A stretch of DNA of 5,746 nt from DATLFA01 sp039934635. GTDB taxonomy: Bacteria; Actinomycetota; Acidimicrobiia; Acidimicrobiales; WLNW01. The position numbers were made by a program, and so were the translations under genes. Shown here one piece after another: positions 1 through 5,630 of the stretch. Where the stretch lies: contig JBDTLT010000307.1 of assembly GCA_039934635.1 (NCBI GenBank), positions 1 to 5,746 of the forward strand, given 5' to 3'. Every line of letters starts with the position of its first letter. The first letter of the stretch is position 1. The notes under the pieces are model-generated. The model saw nothing but the letters and a program-made list of their open reading frames with translations, was not told the origin of the DNA and made no database searches.

Positions 1-128
1 ACGCTGATCGGCGTCGGTGAGTGTGCGAAGTCACAGACCACGACCAGATCGGGTGCAGCGGCCAACCGATCGAGGATCTGGCATCCCCCCGTCGATCGGA
101 CGTTGCGTCGTGCAATGCCCTTTGTCAC
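1..128 (-). CDS. Unrecognised protein, N-terminal 42 codons only (runs off the window)
   Basis: An open frame begins at a GTG at 128-126 and stays open to the window edge. It reads MTKGIARRNVRSTGG, then a stretch ending ..APDLVVVCDFAHSPTPIS. I chose this start because GAGGAG lies five bases upstream on the minus strand, a good ribosome-binding site; the overlapping ATG four codons earlier in another frame soon hits a stop. Third codon positions are roughly 70% G or C, as in the neighbours. The hydrophobic strand DLVVV followed by His-Ser faintly recalls the second half of universal stress proteins, but it sits too close to the start for that to be convincing. The gene follows the LapA-like gene on the same strand with a gap of about 130 bases. 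Product unknown. Confidence 0.4.
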   Translation of the reverse strand, partial: MTKGIARRNVRSTGGCQILDRLAAAPDLVVVCDFAHSPTPIS

Positions 129-176
129 GATGACTCCTCATCACGAGCTGGTTTCACCATGGCCGAATCGCCCAGG

Positions 177-205
177 GTGATACTGACAACATCAAGTGGC
201 GACAA
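177..205 (-). promoter_or_regulatory. Possible sigma-70-type promoter for the gene starting at 128
   Basis: On the minus strand TTGTCG (205-200) and TATCAC (182-177) are separated by exactly 17 bases. Each matches four of six consensus positions. Transcription would begin near 170, about 42 bases before the GTG start. Matches this good arise by chance, so this is only a candidate. It would let the gene at 128-1 be expressed apart from the LapA-like gene. Confidence 0.25.
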
Positions 206-258
206 TCTCGCGAACGTATTGTGGTTGTGCGCGCTTTTTGGTGTTGCGCGATCTCGAG

Positions 259-600
259 TCAGAGCCCCAACGACTTCCGTGCCGCCGCCCGCTCCTGCGC
301 CAAGGCGCGACGGCGTCGAACCGCTCGAGGAAGCGATAGGCCAGCCGCAGCGCCGACGAACACAGCGACGGCAATCATGAGCCACAAACGCGTAGTCCAT
401 GTCCACCAAAGCACATCGAGCGTGACGCGTTCACCGTCGTTTTGCATGACGACGATTGCGGCGAGCAAGACGACTGCTGCACCCGCGACGAGACCAGCGT
501 CAAACGCTTGTCGGGGCCGGCGCTCCAGCGTACGGGACAGCGCACGCTGCTGATCCGCGTCGAGCGGACGATCCGATTGTTTGCGGTTGAGGAGGGACAT
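259..600 (-). CDS. LapA-domain (DUF1049) small membrane protein
   Basis: The protein has 113 residues and the layout of the LapA/DUF1049 family: a charged N-terminus (1-33), a first membrane helix at about 35-53 (AGLVAGAAVVLLAAIVVMQ), a short linker with the family-like pattern N-x-x-x-V-T-L-x-x-L-W (about 54-65), a second helix at about 71-90, and a basic Arg/Ala-rich tail that should be cytoplasmic. The frame is open further upstream, but the ATG at 600 is preceded by GGAAGGAG with five bases spacing, which decides the start. In enteric bacteria the family member LapA (YciS) works with LapB in lipopolysaccharide assembly control; in Gram-positive lineages the role is not established, so no function beyond 'two-helix inner-membrane protein' should be assumed. 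It is intact, unlike several neighbours. Confidence 0.8.
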   Translation of the reverse strand: MSLLNRKQSDRPLDADQQRALSRTLERRPRQAFDAGLVAGAAVVLLAAIVVMQNDGERVTLDVLWWTWTTRLWLMIAVAVFVGAAAGLSLPRAVRRRRALAQERAAARKSLGL

Positions 601-651
601 TTCGCTCCTTCCCTCGAGTTCACGTAGGCGTACCGGTGATGCGGAGACCCG

Positions 652-700
652 ATACCGATGAGATTTCGAACGGACTCTCCGACTTTCAGTATCGATGAGA
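652..700. repeat. Pair of imperfect 12-bp direct repeats upstream of the LapA-like gene
   Basis: ATACCGATGAGA (652-663) and GTATCGATGAGA (689-700) match at 10 of 12 positions. They lie 37 bases apart start to start, about three and a half helical turns, and some 50 and 90 bases upstream of the LapA-like start codon. They could be binding sites for a regulator of that gene or a chance pair; no -35/-10 pair stands out beside them. Confidence 0.3.
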
Positions 701-720
701 GATGTGGTGGCCGGGTCACA

Positions 721-847
721 AGAGCAATGCATTCTTGCGCGGACGGTCGTCGCGGAGCTCGCCTCTGCGGCGTGAGATTCGCCGCAGACTGTCCACAGTG
801 CGTAGGTCGATCCATCCACACGACACCGCTACGAGCTTCTCGTCGAC
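721..847 (-). pseudogene. Decayed N-terminus of a universal stress protein (likely remnant)
   Basis: Reading the minus strand from 847 gives VDEKLVAVS. After skipping one base (the T at 820) the reading continues VDGSTYALWTV. Joined, this resembles the opening strand and nucleotide-binding loop of UspA proteins, usually V-x-V-D-G-S followed by A-L-x-W. Past that point the similarity fades: the same frame runs through ..EASSATTVRARMHCSC.., which is only loosely like the R-G-A-x-L-x-x-x-H stretch of the family. The frame then continues uninterrupted into the LapA-like gene, which leaves no room for a complete stress protein of about 140 residues. I therefore read it as a frameshifted and truncated copy. 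The match rests on about 20 residues and may be coincidental. Confidence 0.3.
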
Positions 848-1068
848 CCACGCGGACTATGACAATGCCACCATCTGCTCGACTGCAATAGCGGCGTCCT
901 TGGCGACCGCAGCGATCATGAGCGGAGGCCGACAGCGAGGCGCCCATCGAAGGTGCGGCTGATATGGCGCGGGAGACGGTGTCTCGTCATTGATACGCCG
1001 GCGACCTTGCCGACCTGGCTTAGGCATCCTGCTCGCCAGACAATTCACCCCGGCCTATGAGCGTCGGG
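848..1068. other. Stretch with no supportable gene
   Basis: No open frame here has a good ribosome-binding site or a recognisable product. The most protein-like piece is a minus-strand tail reading MIAAVAKDAAIAVEQMVALS that ends at 857. It has plausible codon use but I could not match it to a family, and it may be the end of another eroded gene. No strong hairpin or promoter was seen. Confidence 0.4.
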
Positions 1069-1334
1069 TCAGGCAGATGCTTTTCGGATAATGCGGTTCA
1101 CTGCACTCAGGTTGATGTCGAAGCGTTGCGCAATCTCCCCCGCGGCACCTCCGGGTGCTCCAGACGAAAGGCGAGGACACGCGCATCGCGCTCGCAACGG
1201 TGGTCGTCTTGCGCGGCTGCGATCTCGGCAAGCTCATCTTCTGTCGGCGCCGGATGAAGCAAAGGCCGCAACTCCGATACCAGCTGATCGAGTTGGCCCT
1301 GGTGTTCCACTTCGAACTCCAGTTTGACCTTCAT
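1069..1334 (-). pseudogene. Small helix-turn-helix DNA-binding protein, split by a one-base deletion
   Basis: The ATG at 1334 follows GAGGAG with six bases spacing. The frame reads MKVKLEFEVEHQGQLDQLVS.. through ..AFRLEHPEVP, then stops early at 1107. From about 1143 the frame one base back reads AGEIAQRFDINLSAVNRIIRKASA and ends at TGA 1071-1069. That is a typical helix-turn-helix: I-A-x-R-F as first helix, D-I-N-L-S as turn, A-V-N-R-I-I as recognition helix. Restoring one missing base near 1143-1144 gives a coherent protein of 88 residues: an acidic amphipathic N-terminal part, then a C-terminal DNA-binding motif. As written, the product is 75 residues and lacks the DNA-binding end. The break adjoins a run of five G on the coding strand, so a sequencing error or ribosomal slippage are alternatives to true inactivation. 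Its targets and family name are unknown. Confidence 0.6.
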
Positions 1335-1459
1335 CGTGTTCTCCTCGATTTGATTCGCGCTGCCACGAGTGGACGAGAGTGCTGTTCGCATAGTGGCATT
1401 CGCGCGTCACCCGTCTCGAAGACAACGCATTGACATCCGATTTCCGTGGGCGAAAACCT

Positions 1460-1490
1460 AACGACAGGGCTCGCATCGACGCGAGTCGTT
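1460..1490 (-). terminator. Hairpin after the MscS gene, possible (bidirectional) terminator
   Basis: AACGA and CTCGC (1460-1464, 1470-1474) pair with GCGAG and TCGTT (1481-1490), giving a ten-pair stem with a five-base bulge and a six-base loop. On the minus strand it is followed by AGGTTTT; on the plus strand by TTG after a short T-run. It lies about 60 bases past the MscS stop codon and before the HTH gene, the right place to end the MscS transcript. The bulge and broken T-tract make it a modest terminator at best. Confidence 0.35.
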
Positions 1491-1533
1491 TTGTGATTTG
1501 CATTCGCGGTCAATTCCATGGCTGCGATCACAA
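1491..1533. repeat. Inverted repeat directly beside the preceding hairpin
   Basis: TTGTGAT (1491-1497) and ATCACAA (1527-1533) are perfect inverted copies 29 bases apart. TGCA/TGCG just inside can extend the stem by about four pairs with one bulged base. The element starts 18 bases past the MscS stop and touches the 1460-1490 hairpin. It could protect the 3' end of the MscS message or be a protein-binding dyad. TTGTGAT/ATCACAA half-sites resemble CRP/FNR-type half-sites, but the spacing is far too wide for one dimer site. Confidence 0.35.
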
Positions 1534-1551
1534 TCGAAGGGCTCCACGAGG

Positions 1552-2478
1552 TTACGCAGAGCGGTGTTGGTTGGTGAGGTCGGGGTCGTTGTGGAGGACG
1601 GCTTGCAAGCTCTGTGTCGCTTGCAGGACCACGATGGGGGCGGGCAATTCGATGCCTTCTGCGTCGAGGCGCAGCTTGACTGCGGTGATGGCAGCGTCGA
1701 GCGCGAGGAGGGACGCGAATCGTTGGGAGTTGGTCCAGAACATGACCGAGATGTTGATCGTCGAGTCCCCGAGTTCAGTGACGAGAGCGACCGGGGCAGG
1801 GCGAGGCGCGACGTACGCAACGGTTCGAAGTGAGTCGACGATGACGCCGGTGGCGTGTCTCGAATCGGTGCTTTGTGCGACGCCTACCTTGAATTGCAGA
1901 CGGTGCGAGTCGTGGTGGGTGTGTACGTTGATCACATTCTTGTACACGTCGCGATTTGGGATGATGACCAACTCGCCATCGTAGGTGGTGAGGCGGGTTT
2001 CACGAATATTGATCTCGTCGACTGTTCCTGCGTTGCCCATGACGTCGATCTGGTCGCCGGTGCGAAATGGTTGGCGGAACAACAGCAGAATGCCCGCGAG
2101 GGTGTTCTCCAGGATGTCTTGAAACGCGAAGCCAACTGCGACCGAGAAGAAGCCGAGGCCTGCCAACACGTTGACCGGTTTCACTGATGGAAACGTGACG
2201 GCCACCGCGAGCAAGACCACGATCGTGACAAATATCCACGAGAGCACCTTGCTCATGACTCGTGCGAAGCTCGGGGTGCGATGGCGCTGAAAGACCCGGT
2301 GCAGCGTCCACCGCAATGCTCGACCGACCAGCCACCCGGTTGCGACCATTGCTACAGCAACGCCCACCCGAGGTAAGGCATCGACGAACGTCTGCCACAT
2401 AGAATTCGCTGAATCGCTGATCGGTTGTTCTGCTCCGGGTTCGACCAGCGACAGAATCGACGGCGGAAAGATCACCAC
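1552..2478 (-). CDS. Small-conductance mechanosensitive channel, MscS family
   Basis: The protein of about 308 residues is an inner-membrane channel that opens under membrane tension and releases ions and small solutes during hypo-osmotic shock. Three hydrophobic helices are visible at about 34-55, 77-98 and 102-134. The third carries the pore signature: Gly/Ala-rich packing (AGLGFFSVAVGFAFQD) followed by ILENTLAGILLLFRQPFRTGD, matching the family F-Q-D-x-x-x-N-x-x-A-G and R-P-F-x-x-G-D patterns. The beta domain follows (GTVDEINIRETRLTTYDGE, then VIIPN at 171-175), then an alpha/beta C-terminal domain to about 280 and a short tail. The start is one of two adjacent GTGs at 2478 and 2475 behind GAGGGA; 2475 has the better spacing. 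The ATG at 2400 lacks a ribosome-binding site. It lies 86 bases after the stress-protein gene on the same strand, so co-transcription is possible. All signature elements are intact. Confidence 0.93.
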   Translation of the reverse strand: MVIFPPSILSLVEPGAEQPISDSANSMWQTFVDALPRVGVAVAMVATGWLVGRALRWTLHRVFQRHRTPSFARVMSKVLSWIFVTIVVLLAVAVTFPSVKPVNVLAGLGFFSVAVGFAFQDILENTLAGILLLFRQPFRTGDQIDVMGNAGTVDEINIRETRLTTYDGELVIIPNRDVYKNVINVHTHHDSHRLQFKVGVAQSTDSRHATGVIVDSLRTVAYVAPRPAPVALVTELGDSTINISVMFWTNSQRFASLLALDAAITAVKLRLDAEGIELPAPIVVLQATQSLQAVLHNDPDLTNQHRSA

Positions 2479-2564
2479 AATCCCTCGCGGGGTCGATTGG
2501 GGCCGCTGGCCGCGGCATCTGTCTGACGGATATGACGAACATGTCGTTTGCCGTTGCTGCTCCG

Positions 2565-2990
2565 CTAGCGTCGCGCGACCTCATCGATTCCAACGTCGGC
2601 ATTGACAACTGCCATCGAGCACGCGGCTCGTTTGGTGCAGGCTCTTGCAACCGACCGCCGCGTCAGGCGGTGAAAGGGACTGCTTCTGCCCACCACGAGC
2701 AGGCGCGCTCCGACCCCGCGAGAGCAGAGCACCTCGGCGGGGTCGCCAGTGACGACGTCGCAGTAGATGGGAGGAGCCTCAGGAGACGCGAGATCGACTT
2801 CGTCACGCAGAATGCGATCCTGACGCGCGGCTGCATCTATCGCGAGTTCGAACGAATTGGAAGGGCACGCAGTGACCACCTCGAGGATCGCGTGGTGCTT
2901 GCGTGCGATCGAGTAGGCCCAACGAAGGGCTCTCCGGGAGGCCCGTGAATTCGTGACCCCGACGACAATTCTGTGTTGCGTAGTGTCCAT
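2565..2990 (-). CDS. Universal stress protein (UspA fold) with a degenerate nucleotide-binding site
   Basis: The protein has 141 residues, the normal length for a one-domain UspA protein. It opens with HRIVVGV at 7-12, then SRASRRALRWA at 15-25, matching the family's first strand and helix. It continues with the usual second half: VVTGDPAEVL (79-88), ARLLVVGRSS (95-104) and SVARACTKRAACSMAVV (113-129). Two features depart from ATP-binding members: the usual V-D-G-S is V-T-N-S at 12-15, losing the Asp, and the usual G-x-x-G-(9)-G-S/T loop reads G-R-S-S and R-R-S-V. It is therefore probably a non-ATP-binding member or is losing function. The ATG at 2990 was chosen because family homology begins just after it; AGG lies at a workable distance upstream. 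In-frame ATGs at 3017 and 3059 and the frame opening at 3071 add sequence unlike the family. MscS follows on the same strand. Confidence 0.85.
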   Translation of the reverse strand: MDTTQHRIVVGVTNSRASRRALRWAYSIARKHHAILEVVTACPSNSFELAIDAAARQDRILRDEVDLASPEAPPIYCDVVTGDPAEVLCSRGVGARLLVVGRSSPFHRLTRRSVARACTKRAACSMAVVNADVGIDEVARR

Positions 2991-3054
2991 ACTTCCGACC
3001 TGCCTTGTGTGGTTCATGTGATCGCCCAACTCTGGAGAATTGCTTTGGCGAGCG

Positions 3055-3084
3055 ATCATGCGTTGTCTCACTCGGCATTGTCAT
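3055..3084 (-). promoter_or_regulatory. Possible promoter for the universal stress protein gene
   Basis: On the minus strand ATGACA (3084-3079, five of six to TTGACA) and CATGAT (3060-3055, four of six to TATAAT) are 18 bases apart. Transcription would start near 3048, leaving a leader of about 58 bases before the ATG at 2990. It lies just at the end of the broken TPP-enzyme piece, so the stress-protein gene could be expressed independently of that remnant. Confidence 0.3.
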
Positions 3085-3658
3085 ACTCGGGTGTCACTGT
3101 GACGTCGCAGTGAGGTTGCGGTCTCGTGGAGAACCGTCGAACCCTGACGAATGGCGCGCGGCTCGTGAAAAACTGCAGCCGGCACGGCCGCTCGCCGCTC
3201 TAGGGGGTGACCTTCGCGAAAAGCTGTGCGGCGATCCACCACCAGTTGCGCCTGCATGGGCGTCGTCCCGGTCTTGACGTATTCCGCGACATCGCCGAAC
3301 ATCCGCTCCATGTTCATCTCTTGTTGCGCGTCGCTGCCCATCGCGACCCGCCCTTGCTGCCCCACGATCGCCACAACCGGTTGATTGTCCATTTGGGCGT
3401 CACGAAGGGCGTTCATCAGATGCACCGCACCAGGCCCTGAAGGTCGCGATACACACGCCGACTTCAACCAGTGAACTTGGCGTGAGCACACGCCATCAAC
3501 GCGGCCATCTCTTCATGGGTCGGTCGGACGTAGACGAACGCTTTGCCATCGCGCTCAGCTCGTTCCAACGCCCCGTCGAAGCCCCCGATCCCGTCGCCCA
3601 GGTAGCCGTAATGGCGATCGCGTTCATGGAGGGCGAAGAGCGCCCGCGCCGCCCTCAC
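3081..3658 (-). pseudogene. 5' fragment of a thiamine-pyrophosphate-dependent enzyme (pyruvate oxidase/acetolactate synthase-like), frameshifted and truncated
   Basis: Three reading frames together spell the start of the N-terminal TPP-binding domain. The first (3658 to about 3467) reads YGYLGDGIGGFDGAL.. and ..RPTHEEMAALMACAHAKFTG; the HEE motif holds the Glu that activates the cofactor in this superfamily. The second (3465-3442) reads EVGVCIAT. The third (3440 onward) reads SGPGAVHLMNALRDAQMDNQ, then PVVAIVGQQ and ..MERMFGDVAEYVKTGTTPMQAQLVVDR. The joins need removal of one T at 3466/3467 and one at 3441. Beyond about 3230 similarity fades into ..REGHPLERRAAVPAAVF.. and the frame ends at 3081. 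Only about 150-165 codons survive of a family usually 550-600 residues long, so the middle and C-terminal cofactor domains are gone. The start codon is uncertain: the first 20 or so residues do not look like the family. Full-length relatives oxidise or decarboxylate pyruvate-like acids; this copy cannot. Confidence 0.85.
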
Positions 3659-4269
3659 GAACTCACGTCGTACGAGTGGTCCGTGGCTGTGCTCCTAGTG
3701 GCGATGTGCCTCGAAGGGTTGTCGCTTCGCACCGCCGTGCGCGAAGCACGGCGCCGTCGTGGGGCAGGGGAATCGTGGTTGAGCTTCGTACACCGGACAA
3801 CCGTGCCCGAGCTTGCCGTCATCCTCCTCGAGGACTTCGGGGCGCTGGCGCGTCTGTCGTTCGCACTCGCCGGTACGACGGTCGCCGAGGTCACCGGAAT
3901 CCCCGCTTCGACGCCATAGGTAGCATCGGCATCCTCCTGACGGGACTCGCAGCGACGCGAGCGGTCGAGATGAAGAGCCTGCTGATCGGCGAGGCGGCAT
4001 CTGAATGCTGATATCCAGTTGATCTGCGACGCAATGGACGAAGTCCTCGCCGCGACGGACGGGGCGAGTGTCATCGACCTGCGCACTGAGCTGATCGGAC
4101 CCGAAGCATTCTCGTCGTAGGCACGGTCGTCCTGGCTTCTTCGGCGACCGATGTCGAGGCCGTGATCGACCTAGTGGAGCGTGTGATCCGCGCTCGAGTG
4201 CAGTCGGTGCGCTTCGTCTATCTCCAGCCGCGGCTCGTCCAGCGACCACCTCACTCGTTGTCCCCGTGA
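3611..4269 (+). pseudogene. C-terminal part of a cation diffusion facilitator (CDF) transporter, with three frame breaks
   Basis: Four consecutive frame segments spell a CDF metal-efflux protein of the SLC30A9-like type. Segment one (3611-3897) reads FMEGEERPRRPHEL, then VAVLLVAMCLEGLSLRTAVREARRR, ..SWLSFVHRTTVPELAVILLEDFGAL and ..AEVTG. Segment two (3898-4005) reads NPRFDAIGSIGI.. and AVEMKSLLIGEAASE. Segment three (4007-4108) reads ADIQLICDAMDEVLAATDGA.. and IDLRTELIGPEA. Segment four (4111-4269) reads LVVGTVVLASS.. to VRFVYLQPRL.. and ends in TGA. The joins need one added base at about 3897, removal of the T at 4006, and one added base at about 4110. The LLEDFGAL helix and the cytoplasmic C-terminal domain are recognisable. 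Helices one to three, with the first metal-binding motif (roughly 100 residues), are absent, and one membrane stretch (GILLTGLAATRAVEM) looks shortened. It ends 39 bases before the antiporter start. It cannot encode a working transporter. Confidence 0.85.
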
Positions 4270-4308
4270 CGTTGAGCGACCGAAATCCGGCAGCACTACT
4301 GTCGATCG

Positions 4309-5568
4309 ATGATGACTGCCGGTTCGTTGCTCGCCCTCGCCGAAGACTCCAATCGAATCGAAGTCACCGAGACGACGATCGTCGGGCTACTGGTGGTGGC
4401 GTCACTCGTCGCCATCGCGGCTCGGCGCATTCGACTGCCCTACACGGTCGCCCTGGTGCTGGTCGGTTTGGCGCTCGGCGCGTCCGATGCGTTCTCCAGT
4501 GTTCACCTCACCGAGAACCTCATTCTTCTAGCCTTCTTACCCCCACTCCTTTTCGAAGGCGCAATCAACCTCGACTACGACCAGCTGTGGATCAGAAAGG
4601 CCCAGGTACTGCTGCTTGTTGTACCAGGAACACTTTTGGCGAGCCTCGTTATCACACTTGCCCTTATGGCTGTACCAGGCTTGGCGGCGCGGCATGCCTT
4701 CGTGATCGCGGTGATTCTCGCTCCCACGGATCCTGTCAGCGTGCTCGCAATCTTCAAGTCAGCCGGTGTGTCTGCGGGGCTCCAAGTGCTGATCGAAGCA
4801 GAGTCACTGTTCAACGACGCCCTCGGGATCGTGCTGTTCCTGCTCGCCGTCGAAGGCGCATTTCCGATCGCGGGCCAGGAACCGACGCTTACGGGCGCCG
4901 CCGCAGATTTCATCCGCGAGATCGGTGTAGGAGTGGGGGCCGGCGTCGCTGTCGGCCTCGTCGCGCACCGACTGATGGCAACTCTCGATGATCACCTTGT
5001 CGAGATAACCCTGTCGCTGGTGACCGCGTACGGCGCGTACCTCGCGGCCACGAGATTGAACGGTTCCGGCGTTATCGCGACCGTAGTTTCAGGACTCTTG
5101 ATCGGCAACTACGGCATGCATCGATCGATGTCCGAGACGTCGCGCGTCACGATGGTCGAGTTCTGGGAAGTCATCGCGTTCGTGGCAAATTCGGCGCTCT
5201 TCTTGCTGATCGGTCTCGAGTTCCGCTTCGCCGATCTGTTCGAGGGGCGGACCGCGACTGCGACCGTCGTTGCAATCGCCGCAATGCTCACAGGAAGGGT
5301 CGGAGTCGTGTACCTCGGTGTGCGACCGCTCGCCCGTCCAATTGGACCGCCGATTCCCAAGGCATGGTTCCCCGTGATCGTATGGGGTGGCCTTCGGGGA
5401 AGCATTCCCATCGCCCTTGCGCTTGGGCTCGCTCAGCCCACCATCGGTGGCGTGAATGTGCCGGCGATGACGTTCGCGGTGGTGGTCTTTTCGTTGATCG
5501 TTCAAGGCATCACTGTTCGACCAATGCTCAGCAAGCTCGGATTGACCGCCATCGAACCTGGTGCCTGA
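4309..5568 (+). CDS. Na+(K+)/H+ antiporter, CPA1 family (NhaP-like)
   Basis: The 419-residue protein is an inner-membrane exchanger of the Na_H_Exchanger family, trading cytoplasmic Na+ or another monovalent cation for H+. It is almost entirely hydrophobic, with about 12 helices beginning near residue 22. Family landmarks are in order: FLPPLLFEGAI at 76-86; ILAPTDPVSVLAIF at 136-149, including the T-D-P-V of the unwound central helix; EAESLFNDALGIVLF at 163-177, whose Asn169-Asp170 pair marks the CPA1 ion-binding site; LFLLIGLEF at 297-305; Arg330 in the next long helix; and VWGGLRGSIPIALAL at 358-372 with the conserved Arg363. There is no long C-terminal cytoplasmic domain, so length suits the short bacterial NhaP type. 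Two tandem ATGs (4309, 4312) follow an in-frame stop at 4273; no clear ribosome-binding site is visible. It lies 39 bases after the CDF remnant. The cation cannot be told from sequence. Confidence 0.93.
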   Translation: MMTAGSLLALAEDSNRIEVTETTIVGLLVVASLVAIAARRIRLPYTVALVLVGLALGASDAFSSVHLTENLILLAFLPPLLFEGAINLDYDQLWIRKAQVLLLVVPGTLLASLVITLALMAVPGLAARHAFVIAVILAPTDPVSVLAIFKSAGVSAGLQVLIEAESLFNDALGIVLFLLAVEGAFPIAGQEPTLTGAAADFIREIGVGVGAGVAVGLVAHRLMATLDDHLVEITLSLVTAYGAYLAATRLNGSGVIATVVSGLLIGNYGMHRSMSETSRVTMVEFWEVIAFVANSALFLLIGLEFRFADLFEGRTATATVVAIAAMLTGRVGVVYLGVRPLARPIGPPIPKAWFPVIVWGGLRGSIPIALALGLAQPTIGGVNVPAMTFAVVVFSLIVQGITVRPMLSKLGLTAIEPGA

Positions 5569-5606
5569 TGCGATCGTAGAGGTCGGCGCCTCAGAGACGC
5601 GACATT

Positions 5607-5615
5607 TGCTATGCT
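5607..5615 (+). promoter_or_regulatory. Extended -10 promoter element upstream of the last gene
   Basis: TGC-TATGCT (5607-5615) fits an extended -10 box (TGn followed by four of six TATAAT positions). No good -35 is visible at the usual distance, which extended -10 promoters can tolerate. Transcription would begin near 5622, about 25 bases before the ATG at 5647 and upstream of the palindrome at 5631-5641. Confidence 0.4.
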
Positions 5616-5630
5616 ACAACTGTCGTCCTA

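Noticed and set aside
375..947. Minus-strand open frame of 190 codons across the LapA-like gene and its upstream region
   Set aside because: It overlaps the well-supported LapA-like gene out of frame, and its sequence shows no domain. It also crosses the likely stress-protein remnant in a different frame.
1855..2187. Plus-strand open frame of 110 codons
   Set aside because: It lies wholly opposite the intact MscS gene, which has clear family motifs. The plus-strand translation has no recognisable domain.
2495..2520. GC-rich inverted repeat (GCCGC/GCGGC) between the stress protein and MscS as a terminator
   Set aside because: The stem is only five pairs and no T-run follows on either strand.
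2532..2948. Plus-strand open frame of 138 codons
   Set aside because: It is the complement of the universal stress protein gene and shows low-complexity Arg/Ala/Ser composition without motifs.
3482..3610. Upstream extension of the first CDF frame to a start at 3482
   Set aside because: This part is antisense to clear TPP-enzyme sequence and has no CDF similarity. Family similarity starts only after about 3620.
3695..4249. Minus-strand open frame of 184 codons
   Set aside because: It is antisense to the CDF remnant, whose plus-strand homology is strong across the same bases. The minus translation is Arg/Pro-rich with no family match.
4266..4991. Plus-strand open frame of 241 codons overlapping the antiporter
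   Set aside because: It is an alternative frame of the antiporter gene. The translation is Arg-rich and not membrane-like, while the other frame carries every CPA1 landmark.
5573..5594. GAGG/CCTC hairpin after the antiporter as a terminator
   Set aside because: It has four pairs and no following T-tract, too weak to call.
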